Positions 8,599-16,346 of a stretch of DNA of 64,000 nt are shown piece by piece; the stretch's first letter is position 1; every line of letters starts with the position of its first letter. Position numbers and translations under genes: made by a program. The DNA is from JAAURS01 sp031362245 (GTDB taxonomy: Bacteria; Cyanobacteriota; Cyanobacteriia; Thermosynechococcales; Thermosynechococcaceae), in NCBI GenBank assembly GCA_031362245.1, contig JANLSD010000192.1, positions 9,474 to 73,473 of the forward strand. Direction: 5' to 3'. The notes beneath the pieces were generated by a model. The model was not told the origin of the DNA, ran no database searches, and worked only from the letters and a program-made list of their open reading frames with translations.

Positions 8599-8652
8599 TT
8601 AAGGTTGACAATGATATACACAGAGTTGACAATAATAAGTTTAAGGTTGACA
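8599..8652 (+). promoter_or_regulatory. Three phased GTTGACA repeats (putative operator/promoter)
   Basis: Three copies of GTTGACA lie at 8604-8610, 8625-8631 and 8646-8652, spaced exactly 21 bp start to start, i.e. about two helical turns. The outer copies share the 12-mer TTAAGGTTGACA, and the first two both continue as TTGACAAT(g/a)AT. TTGACA also equals the sigma-70 -35 consensus; the first copy has GACAAT 17 bp downstream as a weak -10. The last copy ends 21 nt before the GTG start of the winged-helix gene, just ahead of its GGGGAGGA ribosome site. Binding by that regulator on one DNA face is an inference. Confidence 0.65.
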
Positions 8653-8673
8653 TCTTGGGGAGGATAAGACCTA

Positions 8674-9711
8674 GTGGTAACGATTCGTCAACGTGGTGAA
8701 CAGATTCGTCAGTTTATCTTGACGAATATAGAAGAGCATCCAAAAGACATTACAGCTTTGACGGCTCAAGAATTTAGTATTACTCGTCAGGCCGTCAACA
8801 AACATATTCAACGATTAGTTGAGCAAAAATCAATCGTAGTAGAAGGCTCTACAAAAAGCAAAGTTTATCAACTTTATCCCTCAGTCGAATGGATAAAGAA
8901 ATACGATTTAAAAAACAAGCTTGAAGAAGATGTTGTTTGGGACTCTGACATCAAACCTCTTATAGTTGACCTACCTAATAATGTCAAAGATATTTGGGCC
9001 TACGGATTCACTGAAATGCTTAATAATGCGATAGATCATTCTTCTGGCGAAGAGGTCATTATTAGAGTTCAGACAACGGCAGTTGATACTGAGATTATTG
9101 TCGGCGACGATGGAGAAGGAATTTTCAAGAAGATTCAAAAAGAACTGCATCTGAACGATGAACGTCATGCAGTGCTTGAGCTAGCAAAAGGTAAACTTAC
9201 AACTGACCCAGAACGGCATAGTGGTCAGGGCATATTTTTTACATCAAGAATGTTTGATAAATTTATAATTCTCTCTGGAAATATCTATTTCTCTCATCAG
9301 TTTAATCAGGAAGAAGACTGGATTTTAAAGAGTGGCGAATCTCAATCTGGAACGGTTGTTTCCATGAAATTGAATAACAACACATCCAGAACCTCTAAGA
9401 AAGTATTTGATAATTTTTCGTCTGGCGAAGATTATGCATTCACAAAAACAGTGGTACCGGTACACCTAGCTCAATATGGGGAGGAAAAATTAGTATCACG
9501 CTCTCAAGCTAAACGGCTTCTGGCAGGACTGGATAAATTCAAGGTGGTCGTCCTTGATTTTTCTAGTGTAGAGGCGATAGGACAAGCATTTGCAGATGAA
9601 GTTTTTCGTGTATTCAAGAAGCAACACCCAGAAATGGAGCTTGTGAGTTTATATGCCAGCAAAGAAGTTGAACAAATGATTAGTAGAGCACAAAGCCTGC
9701 TTGAGGCTTAA
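8674..9711 (+). CDS. Winged-helix / GHKL ATPase / STAS-like (DUF4325) fusion regulator
   Basis: The 345-residue protein joins three modules. Residues 1-70 form a winged helix (FSITRQAVNKHIQRLVEQKS). Residues 95-250 resemble a GHKL ATPase, with N-box EMLNNAIDHSSGEEVI, G1 box VGDDGEGIFKKI and G2-like ERHSGQGIFFTSRMFD. Residues 260-345 form a STAS-like DUF4325 domain (VVLDFSSVEAIGQAFADEVF). The order recalls a switch-type kinase and its anti-anti-sigma partner fused to a DNA-binding head. GTG 8674 was chosen because GGGGAGGA precedes it and the winged helix begins there. It stands alone between divergent and convergent genes. I infer ATP-dependent autoregulation through the upstream repeats. Confidence 0.85.
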   Translation: MVTIRQRGEQIRQFILTNIEEHPKDITALTAQEFSITRQAVNKHIQRLVEQKSIVVEGSTKSKVYQLYPSVEWIKKYDLKNKLEEDVVWDSDIKPLIVDLPNNVKDIWAYGFTEMLNNAIDHSSGEEVIIRVQTTAVDTEIIVGDDGEGIFKKIQKELHLNDERHAVLELAKGKLTTDPERHSGQGIFFTSRMFDKFIILSGNIYFSHQFNQEEDWILKSGESQSGTVVSMKLNNNTSRTSKKVFDNFSSGEDYAFTKTVVPVHLAQYGEEKLVSRSQAKRLLAGLDKFKVVVLDFSSVEAIGQAFADEVFRVFKKQHPEMELVSLYASKEVEQMISRAQSLLEA

Positions 9712-9767
9712 CAAAGGCATCGAACACAAAATCTTTAATTTGTGCCACATACCTTTGTTAAGCCTCA
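9702..9767. terminator. Bidirectional hairpin covering both convergent stop codons
   Basis: Perfect 16-bp arms lie at 9702-9717 (TGAGGCTTAACAAAGG) and 9752-9767. A nested CACAAA/TTTGTG stem sits in the loop. The left arm contains the TAA of the winged-helix gene and the right arm contains the stop of the MBL-fold gene on the other strand. There is no long T-run, so it is either a weak intrinsic terminator in both directions or a transcript-end stabiliser. Confidence 0.7.
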
Positions 9768-10658
9768 GGGATTAGCCTCTATCCAGTCAATGCATTGCTC
9801 AAGGGCTTGACGCATCGCCTGAGGTTGAGCGTAATGCCGCCTCCCATGACCGGGCAAAATCCACTCAAACGAATAGTCCAATAATTTTTTCATCGACTGG
9901 CCCAACACAGGCCATGAGTACCAACAGGCTCGACGAAACGCAATCAGCGTCTGGAGTTCATCATCCCAAGCTAAATGATCGCCCGTAAACAAAACGCGGA
10001 CTCTTGGTGTGCAGCTATCGCCCCACAGTAAAACCGTATGCCCCTTCGTATGCCCAGGGGTGGGAATAATCAACAAATCTGGGGCCAGCGCAATAGGATC
10101 AGTCCCAGACAGCGGCATTTCCACAGAGCGCGTGCCTTCGGTGATGTCATCTTGGTGAAGAATGCGATCGCAGCCAAAATGGTCATGAAACCTCTGGTGA
10201 TCCGCCACATCATCCCGATGGGTCAGATAGAGATAGCGTACCCCACCCATTTCCTCCAAACGCTTCACCAAGGGCGGAATAAACCTTGGTGAATCCACTA
10301 AAACATTACCCTCTGGGCGCACAACCAGATAGCTGGCTGCACCATAGGAGTTCTCCGCATGGTAGCCGCAGTGATAAACATTCTCCGTCACCGGAATCGG
10401 GAAGCTTTGCTGAGCTATCTTAATATCCTTCGGCGGCTCAACGGTTCCAATAGATGCTGTGGGACAGGCCAGCAACGCCTGCAATGCAAACAGGCGATCC
10501 TCTGGAGTGGTAGGTTGATGAAAGACTGCTGACTGGCTGCGATCACGATGAAACACCTCTGGAGCCATCCAGCGACAGGTATCACAGTCTATACAGGTAC
10601 TGTCTACATACAAATCTCCAGACACATTCTCTGCACGCTTCTGAACAAGGTGAGCCAT
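9765..10658 (-). CDS. Ferredoxin-like domain fused to MBL-fold metallo-hydrolase
   Basis: The 297-residue protein has an N-terminal ferredoxin-like domain with CIDCDTCRW and a later Cys-Pro (LLACPTASIG), giving four ligands for one [4Fe-4S] cluster. A metallo-beta-lactamase fold follows, with LTHRDDVADHQRFHDHF, PGHTKGHTVLLW, FTGDHLAWDD and LPGHGRRH. The usual HxHxDH is HRDDVADH, a known subfamily variation. The substrate is unknown; a thioester or glyoxalase II-like hydrolysis with redox input is possible. ATG 10658 was preferred over an in-frame TTG four codons upstream because GGAGG stands 5 nt before it. It ends inside the shared convergent hairpin. Confidence 0.88.
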   Translation of the reverse strand: MAHLVQKRAENVSGDLYVDSTCIDCDTCRWMAPEVFHRDRSQSAVFHQPTTPEDRLFALQALLACPTASIGTVEPPKDIKIAQQSFPIPVTENVYHCGYHAENSYGAASYLVVRPEGNVLVDSPRFIPPLVKRLEEMGGVRYLYLTHRDDVADHQRFHDHFGCDRILHQDDITEGTRSVEMPLSGTDPIALAPDLLIIPTPGHTKGHTVLLWGDSCTPRVRVLFTGDHLAWDDELQTLIAFRRACWYSWPVLGQSMKKLLDYSFEWILPGHGRRHYAQPQAMRQALEQCIDWIEANP

Positions 10659-11354
10659 TGTCGCCTCCAAACAATACAGAAGCCAATCCCTTTCGTTCTA
10701 GTCTAATACTGGAGTAGAGAAGCGAACATCCATGTCCATCGACGAATGCGTATATCCTAAGCAACGCAGTGATTCTAGAAATCAATCAAGAAGATCTAGC
10801 CATAAACACCTTAACGAAAAGTTACAAGATGGGAATACTTGAACGAAGCAGTACCAAACTAGAGCTGACACCCTAGCGCCTGGGCAAATATCTAGTTTTC
10901 AAGACTCTGGTGCGACAAGATCCGAGATCAATTGACATAATGTGACTACATTTGCAATCAATCAACACATCCATACACATTGAAGTTTAGCCAGAAAATT
11001 TACAATATGCCCCACCCCAAAGGACTATGAAAGCAAAAAATATAAATCTTCAGACAAAATGAAGTCTATACTTATAAGCATTTGATAAGATTTTGAAGAT
11101 GAATCCATATTTTCACCCAAAAGCTACACAAACACATCACATTTTCAATCGCCCTGAGTAACAACTTAAACAAAGCTAATAGACAAGCACATCGATTGGC
11201 TATCCAAGATACTAAATAAAAGGGATAATCTCCAAATATTTATTTATTTCACAGATCAAATTACAGCATTATCAATATGTAAGCAGAGGATCTGGCGCTA
11301 TTTTAGTGAGAAAGAACCTGATAAAGCGCTATCAACCTAGCAGGAGAAATTTCA
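10659..11354. other. Long AT-rich gap, no gene recognised
   Basis: This stretch separates the housekeeping block from the polysaccharide locus. It must carry the promoters of the MBL-fold gene (leftward) and of the first glycosyltransferase (rightward). A plausible ribosome site CAGGAGAAAT lies just before 11355. I saw no tRNA, repeat array or convincing open frame. Confidence 0.6.
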
Positions 11355-12590
11355 GTGACGTGCCTAAAAATCTTAATTTCTGCATATGCCTGTAGACCTG
11401 ACAAAGGTTCAGAGCCAGGAGTGGGCTGGAATATGGCTCGAGAGATTGCAAGTCATCATAAAGTTTGGGTTTTGACCCGTGTCAATAACCGAGAATCCAT
11501 CGAAGCTGAGTTAGAAAAGAATCCAGTCCCAAGTCTTCATTTTATCTATAGCGATCTCCCCAGTATTCTAGGTCGGATCAAGCAAGAACGATGGGAAATT
11601 CATATTCATTACTATTTATGGCAACTTCAAGCCCACGCAACTGCTTGTAAACTACATAAAGAAATCAACTTCGATGTCGCTCATCATGTGACCTATGGCA
11701 GATACTGTGACCCCAGTTTTTTAGCATTTATGCAGATTCCATTTGTATGGGGACCCGTAGGAGGTGCAGAATCCGCGCCCAAGGCATTTTGGGCAGATTT
11801 TGGATTCAAGGGGCGCGTTTATGAAAGGGTACGCGTGATTTCCCGTTGGATGGGCGAAAATAATCCACTGACTCATGCAACCGTAAAGCATAGTTCAGTT
11901 GCGATCGCCGCCACCCAAGAAACAGCCGATCATCTTAAAATGATGGGCGTAAAAAACATCAAAATGATTGCAGGACAAACCGGAATTACGCAACAGGAGC
12001 TTTTACAGTTTCAAAACCTGACAAACACCTCCCAAAATCGACCCGTTCGGTTTCTCAGCCTTGGCAGACTTTTACACTGGAAGGGGTTTCACCTAGGGTT
12101 AGAAGCATTTGTGCAAGCTCAGCTTCCAGAATGCGAATATTGGGTTATTGGAGACGGGCCAGAACGACAACGTCTCGAAGACTTTGCAAATCAGTCATCC
12201 AGTAACGGAAGAATCAAGTTTTTAGGCAATATTCCTAGAAACGAAGCACTAATTGCTCTAGGAGAATGTGATGTTTTGATTCACCCAAGCCTGCATGATT
12301 TCTCACCTACCGTTTGTCTAGAGGCAATGGCAGCAGGTCGCCCTGTCATTTGCCTAAATATAGGCGGGCCAGCCGGACAAATCACTCAAGAAACAGGAAT
12401 TAGAGTATCTGCAAACAATCCAACACAAACAGTCAGCGAAATTTCTGAATCAATGATCCGCTTAGCCACCAATCCAGAATTAAGGCTTCAAATGGGGAAA
12501 GCTGGACAGCAACGCGTCCATGAACACTTTACTTGGGAACGAAAAAGAGATTTCATCAATCAAATTTATGAAGATATAAAATTTGTTTAA
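11355..12590 (+). CDS. GT4-family glycosyltransferase
   Basis: The 411-residue GT-B glycosyltransferase starts at GTG 11355 after AGGAGAAAT. The N-terminal acceptor domain begins KILISAYACRPDKGSEPGVG, a donor-loop motif common in cyanobacterial polysaccharide genes. The C-terminal group 1 domain includes FLSLGRLLHWKGFHLGLEA, WVIGDGPERQRLEDF and HDFSPTVCLEAMAAGRPVI. In the E-x7-E signature the first Glu is Asp (D-x7-E), still compatible with catalysis. It probably adds a sugar to a lipid-linked repeat unit on the cytoplasmic face. It opens a three-gene forward block with the next glycosyltransferase-like gene and a sulfotransferase. Confidence 0.93.
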   Translation: MTCLKILISAYACRPDKGSEPGVGWNMAREIASHHKVWVLTRVNNRESIEAELEKNPVPSLHFIYSDLPSILGRIKQERWEIHIHYYLWQLQAHATACKLHKEINFDVAHHVTYGRYCDPSFLAFMQIPFVWGPVGGAESAPKAFWADFGFKGRVYERVRVISRWMGENNPLTHATVKHSSVAIAATQETADHLKMMGVKNIKMIAGQTGITQQELLQFQNLTNTSQNRPVRFLSLGRLLHWKGFHLGLEAFVQAQLPECEYWVIGDGPERQRLEDFANQSSSNGRIKFLGNIPRNEALIALGECDVLIHPSLHDFSPTVCLEAMAAGRPVICLNIGGPAGQITQETGIRVSANNPTQTVSEISESMIRLATNPELRLQMGKAGQQRVHEHFTWERKRDFINQIYEDIKFV

Positions 12591-12656
12591 TTCACAACAA
12601 ACCCATATTCAACACATTGATATACTGGAAAATAATATATAAAAGGAATAAAATCC

Positions 12657-13568
12657 ATGAAAGATACCACTTCCGATCTAGAAGTTCATTTTCTTATTTG
12701 CCATAAAGATGCAAAAATGGCCGGACATTGCTTAGATTCATTATTTAAGTATTCTGAAACTCCTCTTAAGTTCATTATTCACGATGACGGTTCTCTCACC
12801 AAAGAGGACTACACCAACATGTTAAACAAGGGTGAGAATACAAAGATAATATCTCGAAAAGAATCAGATGAATGCATGGAAGAAAATCTAAGAAAATATC
12901 CACACTGCTACAAATACAGAAAAGAGCATATTTATGCGTTGAAACTATTAGATATTGCATTCATGAGTCAAAACAATTTTGGTTTTTGTGATAGCGATAT
13001 TCTCTTCTTCAGACCATTTAAAAATCTTTTCAAATTTCCAGATCTTCAAACTTCAGCCCTGTTCATGCAAGACTACACTAGTAGCTATTCAATGCTTCCG
13101 TGGACTCTTTTAGGTGCTAACAAACCAAAGCTACCAAGTAAAATAAATTCAGGTCTAATTTTTTTTAGAAAAGAAAACTATGATTTAGATTTTATTGAAT
13201 GGTTTTTGAAAAATAAAACCTTTCGCCATAAAGTTGGCTGGCTAGAACAAACATGCTGGGCAGCACTAGGACATCGTGTAGGATGCCGTCAATGGAATCC
13301 TGAAAAAATTGTACTAATGAGACCGTGGACTGAAGACTCACCTCAACTCGTAGCAGGACACTTTGTCAAAGAGTCAAGATACCGAATGGAAAATTTTCTA
13401 TCAATATCACAACAAAATTTAACCGACTCTTCTCCCATCGAGATAGATACTTTTAACCCTAATGATTGCAATTTATTGGAATTAGGACTTGTCCACGCTA
13501 AAAGACAGTTAAAGCGTACCAAAAATTATAAGAAGTTTCTGGGAATCAACCAAAAAGTAACGAACTAA
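12657..13568 (+). CDS. Putative GT-A-fold glycosyltransferase (unassigned family)
   Basis: The 303-residue protein starts at ATG 12657, with AAAGGA about 9 nt upstream. The N-terminus reads like a nucleotide-sugar Rossmann half: EVHFLICHKDAKMAGHCLDS, then PLKFIIHDDGSLTKED. A DxD-type motif follows in FGFCDSDILFFRPF, and KINSGLIFFRKENYDLDF resembles the acceptor part of GT-A enzymes. The C-terminal third (LEQTCWAALGH, MRPWTEDSPQL) is not one I can place. A sugar transferase role is inferred from these motifs and from its place between a GT4 gene and a sulfotransferase gene (30 nt downstream). Confidence 0.75.
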   Translation: MKDTTSDLEVHFLICHKDAKMAGHCLDSLFKYSETPLKFIIHDDGSLTKEDYTNMLNKGENTKIISRKESDECMEENLRKYPHCYKYRKEHIYALKLLDIAFMSQNNFGFCDSDILFFRPFKNLFKFPDLQTSALFMQDYTSSYSMLPWTLLGANKPKLPSKINSGLIFFRKENYDLDFIEWFLKNKTFRHKVGWLEQTCWAALGHRVGCRQWNPEKIVLMRPWTEDSPQLVAGHFVKESRYRMENFLSISQQNLTDSSPIEIDTFNPNDCNLLELGLVHAKRQLKRTKNYKKFLGINQKVTN

Positions 13569-13598
13569 TCAAATAATTACTCATTTCGACTATTCAAA

Positions 13599-14492
13599 AT
13601 GCTTCCACAAAAATTCAGAGATATCAACTTCCTAAAAAAAAGAGGGCTAGAAGCCTACAGAGTATGGACTAGTCCTTTTCGCTTGCTCCCAAATTTCTTA
13701 ATTATTGGAGTTCAAAAAGGAGGTACAACCTCCCTCTACCGTTATCTAGAAGAGCATCCATCTGTAGCGGGGGCCTTTGCAAAAGAAGTTCATTTCTTTG
13801 ACAACCATACCCGCGATCACAAATATGGAAAAGGAATGAGCTGGTATCGTTCTCATTTTGTATATGACGCCAATCGGCTCTACCATCGCTTAGCCTATCA
13901 ACAAGATTTGATTACGGGTGAAGGGAGTCCTGATTATATTTTCGACGTTCACGCACCGCACAGAATTGCGGCAAATTTACCGAAGGCAAAGATCATTATC
14001 TTATTGAGAGATCCTGTGGATCGCGCATACTCTCATTATCTTCATAATACACGAGCCGCATGGGATCCAGATCGAGAAAAGCTTTCTTTTAAAGATGCGA
14101 TCGCCGCAGAACCCGAACGGCTTCAAGGAGAATACGAAAAACTCATGAAAAATGAAGATTATTTTAGCTACAATTACATGCATTATTCTTACGTCAAAAG
14201 AGGTCTATATGCCAATCAATTAAAAACTTGGTTCAAACTTTTTCCGAGAGATCAATTTCTTGTTCTCAAAAGTGAAGTCTTTTTTGCCCAATCAGCTCAA
14301 ACATTTCAACAGGTACTTAATTTTCTTGAGCTGCCTACTTGGGAGCCTAAAGAATTTCAACTATTTAATACTCGAACCGAGCGCTCGACAAGTTTGTCGG
14401 CCCAAATACGTAGAGAATTAAACCAGTATTTTTGTCCATACAACCTTGAACTAAGTGAACTTATAGGAAGTAGTTTCGAGTGGGATTCTTAA
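13599..14492 (+). CDS. Sulfotransferase (PAPS-dependent)
   Basis: The 297-residue protein has both PAPS-binding signatures of carbohydrate sulfotransferases. The 5'-phosphosulfate loop is IIGVQKGGTTSLYRYLEEH near residue 35, and the 3'-phosphate segment is IIILLRDPVDRAYSHYLHN near residue 130. A catalytic-region KEVHFFDN lies between them. It would move sulfate from PAPS to a hydroxyl of a polysaccharide precursor. No signal peptide or membrane segment is seen, so action in the cytoplasm before export is likely. Start ATG 13599, 30 nt after the preceding gene. It closes the first forward block and is one of three sulfotransferase-like genes in the locus. Confidence 0.92.
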   Translation: MLPQKFRDINFLKKRGLEAYRVWTSPFRLLPNFLIIGVQKGGTTSLYRYLEEHPSVAGAFAKEVHFFDNHTRDHKYGKGMSWYRSHFVYDANRLYHRLAYQQDLITGEGSPDYIFDVHAPHRIAANLPKAKIIILLRDPVDRAYSHYLHNTRAAWDPDREKLSFKDAIAAEPERLQGEYEKLMKNEDYFSYNYMHYSYVKRGLYANQLKTWFKLFPRDQFLVLKSEVFFAQSAQTFQQVLNFLELPTWEPKEFQLFNTRTERSTSLSAQIRRELNQYFCPYNLELSELIGSSFEWDS

Positions 14493-14735
14493 GCTTTCCT
14501 ATAGTCAAATTTTCACACTAATATATATTTAGCAAGAGAACAAGTTGAATATTTCTCACAAGGAGTATGAACTTAAGTCAAGACATATTTTCCCTCAAAG
14601 ATTGGATCTTTCAGGCTTCAGGGAAGTATTAAATCGATCTTATGTGGTCGAGATCCGATCTAAAGTGTCCTGCTTTACGCTCTATCACAACTTTAAAACT
14701 CTTGAAAAGCAGGCAGCTCAAAATCAGTAGGGGAT

Positions 14736-14903
14736 TCAAGGTACACGCAAATAGCTTAGAGCTTTGAGTCCAATAACAGTAAAGATGATCATCACAAACA
14801 CCTGAGGCTTGCTGGCCCTTTGTGTAGTCTTTTGTGCATAAGCAGGTTGAGAACTCAAGCACAAAATACAAAAGAATATTATTAAAGATACTTTTTTGAG
14901 CAT
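14736..14903 (-). CDS. Small putative exported membrane protein (55 aa)
   Basis: The predicted 55-residue product begins with a signal-peptide-like stretch (MLKKVSLIIFFCILCLSSQP) with a possible cleavage at AYA-Q. A short polar linker and a second hydrophobic helix (VFVMIIFTVIGLKALSYL) end almost at the C-terminus. It sits 62 nt downstream of the Wzy-like gene on the same strand. A longer start at 14936 adds 11 residues. No family is recognised and the ribosome site is weak, so the gene call rests on the signal-peptide and anchor pattern only. If real, it could be a small partner of the polymerase. Confidence 0.4.
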   Translation of the reverse strand: MLKKVSLIIFFCILCLSSQPAYAQKTTQRASKPQVFVMIIFTVIGLKALSYLRVP

Positions 14904-14965
14904 ATTTGATTGAACCTTGAAAGACCATATAAACAAAATTGACTTTTAATATATCAATTGTCATA

Positions 14966-16321
14966 TTAAGATCTTGTAGTTTCCGAAAGATATCTGGTCT
15001 GTTGTGTTTGCCAACTAAGTGCAATGATTCCGGTCATATAAAGCATATATCCAGGCTCTTCAATTTGAGACAGCATAAAGCCATAGACTAAAACTGTTAG
15101 TGTCAAAAATTTAGATAGATCGCTTAAACAGGCTTTTTTCCATACTATCCACCAAAGGTAAATATAAGTACTAAGGCCAGCCAATCCCAGGTCTCCCCAG
15201 ATACCGGCCCATCCAAAGAGTGGTGAAAACCAGCTAGATTTATTACCAAGCCAACTTGCATTTGTTGCAGACCATACCGCAACACTTGCTTTTGAGGTTG
15301 TTAAACCTAAAGGCCCAAGTAAGGATTTATACTCCCAAACCATCCAGCCACCAAGCCTTCCAACGGTATGTCCTGGTCCTAGACCAATCAGCCAGTTCAA
15401 TGGGGACTTATAGAACGTAGGTAATATAGTAAATGGTGAAAGCTTGAGCTGCATACCTTCAATTTGAACACTCAAATCTGACCATATCAATAATGCTCTA
15501 AAAACCGTATTCGCTAACAAGACAATTAATGCAGCAAAGACAAGCACAAGAAATATATATTGCAAAAATTTTATAAGGCTTCCAGCTTTTAAAAAAATCA
15601 ATACGACTAAAGCTAATATAAAGACAGCGAGAACCTGCTTAGCATCAGCCTTGACAATATGAAATAGAGTAGCAAAACCTATAGCGGAACGAATCCAAAT
15701 GGGTTGATTTTTTGCAGTAGTAAAGTAGTAAACAGCAAAGGCCATGGATACAGATGCACCAACAACATGTCCAGAAGCTTGTTCTACAAATACACCTTTA
15801 ATCAGATCTGCATTCTGGTTATTTAAGCGTAAAACTAAAATTTGACAGAGAGCAAACAACAAATTAATCAATGAGAACTTTAGCCATCGAGCCTTGAATT
15901 TATCTATACTCTCCGGCGACATTGAGAGACAAATAACAGACAAGAGTAAAATAAAAGGCTCACCTAATAGCATGAAATCCAAAAAAACATTAATAATACC
16001 TGCATTATTAATGATTGCACTAAAGAGCATCAGTGCCAGAAGTATAAACAATCCAATTAAAATATTTTTAACAATAGACCACTGCTTATAATCTTTGAAT
16101 TGAGCCTTTCTAAGGACATAGAAGCAAACTAGAGGAACAATAAAAAAGTGCAAGAAATTAATTGCCGGTGGGATTCCTAAGCCTGCCAAAACACGTGGGA
16201 AAAATGCAGTCGCAAATGCAAATATTACCAAATCTGAATCAGAAAAAAAAGTGCCTCTCTTAACACGAGAAGTAGATTGGTGAGTTCTTCTTTGAAATAT
16301 ATCGGCTGTATCTAAGGTCAT
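14966..16321 (-). CDS. Wzy/O-antigen-ligase-like polysaccharide polymerase, integral membrane
   Basis: The 451-residue protein has roughly ten to eleven membrane helices, including LVIFAFATAFFPRVLAGLG, ILIGLFILLALMLFSAII and FLQYIFLVLVFAALIVLLA. A large non-membrane loop lies between about residues 270 and 375 (IGLGPGHTVGRLGGWMVWEY), followed by C-terminal helices. This topology matches Wzy polymerases and O-antigen ligases, whose sequences are otherwise poorly conserved. It would join lipid-linked repeat units on the periplasmic face. ATG 16321 (MTLDTADIFQRR). It is preceded by a GT4 gene with a 25-nt gap, so it is part of a leftward operon. Confidence 0.8.
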   Translation of the reverse strand: MTLDTADIFQRRTHQSTSRVKRGTFFSDSDLVIFAFATAFFPRVLAGLGIPPAINFLHFFIVPLVCFYVLRKAQFKDYKQWSIVKNILIGLFILLALMLFSAIINNAGIINVFLDFMLLGEPFILLLSVICLSMSPESIDKFKARWLKFSLINLLFALCQILVLRLNNQNADLIKGVFVEQASGHVVGASVSMAFAVYYFTTAKNQPIWIRSAIGFATLFHIVKADAKQVLAVFILALVVLIFLKAGSLIKFLQYIFLVLVFAALIVLLANTVFRALLIWSDLSVQIEGMQLKLSPFTILPTFYKSPLNWLIGLGPGHTVGRLGGWMVWEYKSLLGPLGLTTSKASVAVWSATNASWLGNKSSWFSPLFGWAGIWGDLGLAGLSTYIYLWWIVWKKACLSDLSKFLTLTVLVYGFMLSQIEEPGYMLYMTGIIALSWQTQQTRYLSETTRS

Positions 16322-16346
16322 ATTTTTAGGAATAGATGAAAATGCA

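Noticed and set aside
14545..14730. 61-codon frame after the first sulfotransferase gene
   Set aside because: TTG start, no protein-like pattern; likely chance.
14629..15024. 131-codon frame on the minus strand overlapping the end of the Wzy-like gene
   Set aside because: It overlaps the better-supported Wzy gene and the small membrane protein frame, and shows no family signature.
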